Source: Metaphire vulgaris
Taxonomy: Eukaryota; Annelida; Clitellata; Crassiclitellata; Megascolecidae
Length of the DNA stretch: 64,000 nt
Assembly: GCA_018105865.1 (NCBI GenBank)
Contig: CM030870.1
Coordinates: 1,924,001 to 1,988,000, forward strand
Direction: 5' to 3'
The position numbers were made by a program, and so were the translations under genes. The notes beneath the pieces were generated by a model. It was not told the origin of the DNA and searched no databases. It saw only the letters and a list, made by a program, of their open reading frames with translations. Of the stretch, positions 63,430 through 64,000 are shown piece by piece (positions within the stretch are counted from its first letter, which is position 1; each line of letters begins with the position of its first letter).

Positions 63430-63800
63430 GAATCCTTAATATTAGATGGTTTGACTTCATATGCAATTATGAAGTATACATGCGCTCTGGACTAGAGACT
63501 GTACAAGCCATTGTTTGTCGGCGACGTCTCGGCCTCTTTGGGCACGTCGCAAGACTCCCACCAGCAGTACCTGCCTCAGCTGCACTTCAACTGGCAACAC
63601 GACTTGAAGACAGAGACATTAGGATTACAGGATGGAATCGTCCACAAGGCAGATCACCAATCACTTCGCTTCACCAAATCCATGGGGACTGTGGATTACC
63701 AGTGTTCGAAGCCTTCCAATGTGCGCAGAATAGACAGTTATGGCGTACAATTGCAATGGCCAAAAGGCTATGCGCCTAAATAATAATAATAAATAATAAT

Positions 63801-64000
63801 GCTAATTGCATTTGCTGTAATATATTAAGTGATTAATGTTAAACAATTTATGTTAACTAATATAATAGTAATAGTTAATATTATTATATTAGTTAATATA
63901 AATTGTAATAATAATAGTAATAGTTAATATAACCCAGTGGAAGATCTTCGAGCGTCGGCGAGGCTGCTGAGAGCGGATGTCCAATTTAATGGGATATTGC
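63801..64000. repeat. AT-rich end with a short palindrome
   Basis: 63856-63895 holds an inverted repeat ACTAATATAATA...TATTATATTAGT with AATAGTTAATAT repeats to 63930. The window ends with no further feature. Confidence 0.5.

Larger units (their letters stand above)
61556..63783 (+). pseudogene. RTE/I-type reverse transcriptase, split by two DNA elements
   Basis: IDLEAAFDSVDREAL (palm A) leads into LDLIMELHHGTTSRVRLGNR, SGVRQGCFLAPALFCCVMDY (palm B), the foldback C insertion, and then TDLDYAVDAILFEESREK (YAVDA where YADD is expected, so catalytically dead). After a frameshift comes ESFCYLGSNMWSMANSHDES, GIASSVMQLLDQIWQQRQLS, LVLSTVLYGSETWTMTGQEW and KRLEAFHTKAQCRTL, then the hAT insertion. 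It ends with IRWFDFICNYEVYMRSGLET, RRRLGLFGHVARLPPAVPAS and DCGLPVFEAFQCAQNRQLWR. The tail is (TAA)n-like at 63781-63800. Excising both insertions rejoins the text. Confidence 0.88.

Overview
The window is eukaryotic nuclear DNA from a marine-invertebrate-like metazoan. It has long introns with AG acceptors, abundant (TAA)n tracts, CR1/L2-type and RTE-type non-LTR retrotransposons, and hAT, mariner/pogo, Harbinger and piggyBac-like DNA elements. It also has foldback elements like the TU elements described from sea urchins. An echinoderm or another non-vertebrate deuterostome is my best guess, but it is weakly supported.

The one host gene I can recognise is a HOMER-family postsynaptic scaffold on the + strand. 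Eight exons can be placed at 7643-7796, 11732-11863, 13777-13914, 17679-17797, 20301-20457, 34143-34253, 40710-40787 and 41047-41223. Joined, they keep one reading frame through an N-terminal EVH1 domain and a C-terminal coiled coil, ending at a TAA stop. The first exon, which should carry only the start Met-Gly, was not found. One intron clearly uses a GC donor and a second probably does. All other coding signal comes from mobile elements, mostly broken.

Layout. 1-7640: hAT, pogo, Harbinger and mariner remnants upstream of Homer. 7643-41473: Homer, with introns filled by transposons; intron 6 (20458-34142) is a deep nest in which two CR1 elements carry hAT, foldback, piggyBac-like and mariner insertions. 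41500-46630: 3' flank with hAT, piggyBac-like and CR1 pieces. 46665-50489: a Ty3/Gypsy LTR element with near-identical LTRs, a 5-bp target duplication, and a pol gene lacking the RT catalytic core and RNase H. 50495-59690: CR1 copies and a 5.2-kb hAT container with a perfect 8-bp duplication, holding a Jockey-type element that holds further insertions. 60140-63783: RTE-type elements interrupted by a pogo, a foldback and a hAT element.

The strongest candidate for something little described is a set of four foldback elements (16793-17278, 24876-25338, 55574-56479, 61802-62396). All have inverted arrays of 14-17-bp tandem repeats, and three have 9-bp target duplications and related termini (GGTGTCC or GGTATCC). 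Yet the array sequences are unrelated to each other. In many nests, removing the inserted element plus one target duplication rejoins the host element's reading frame, which confirms the boundaries. All boundaries and family names were read by eye without database searches.
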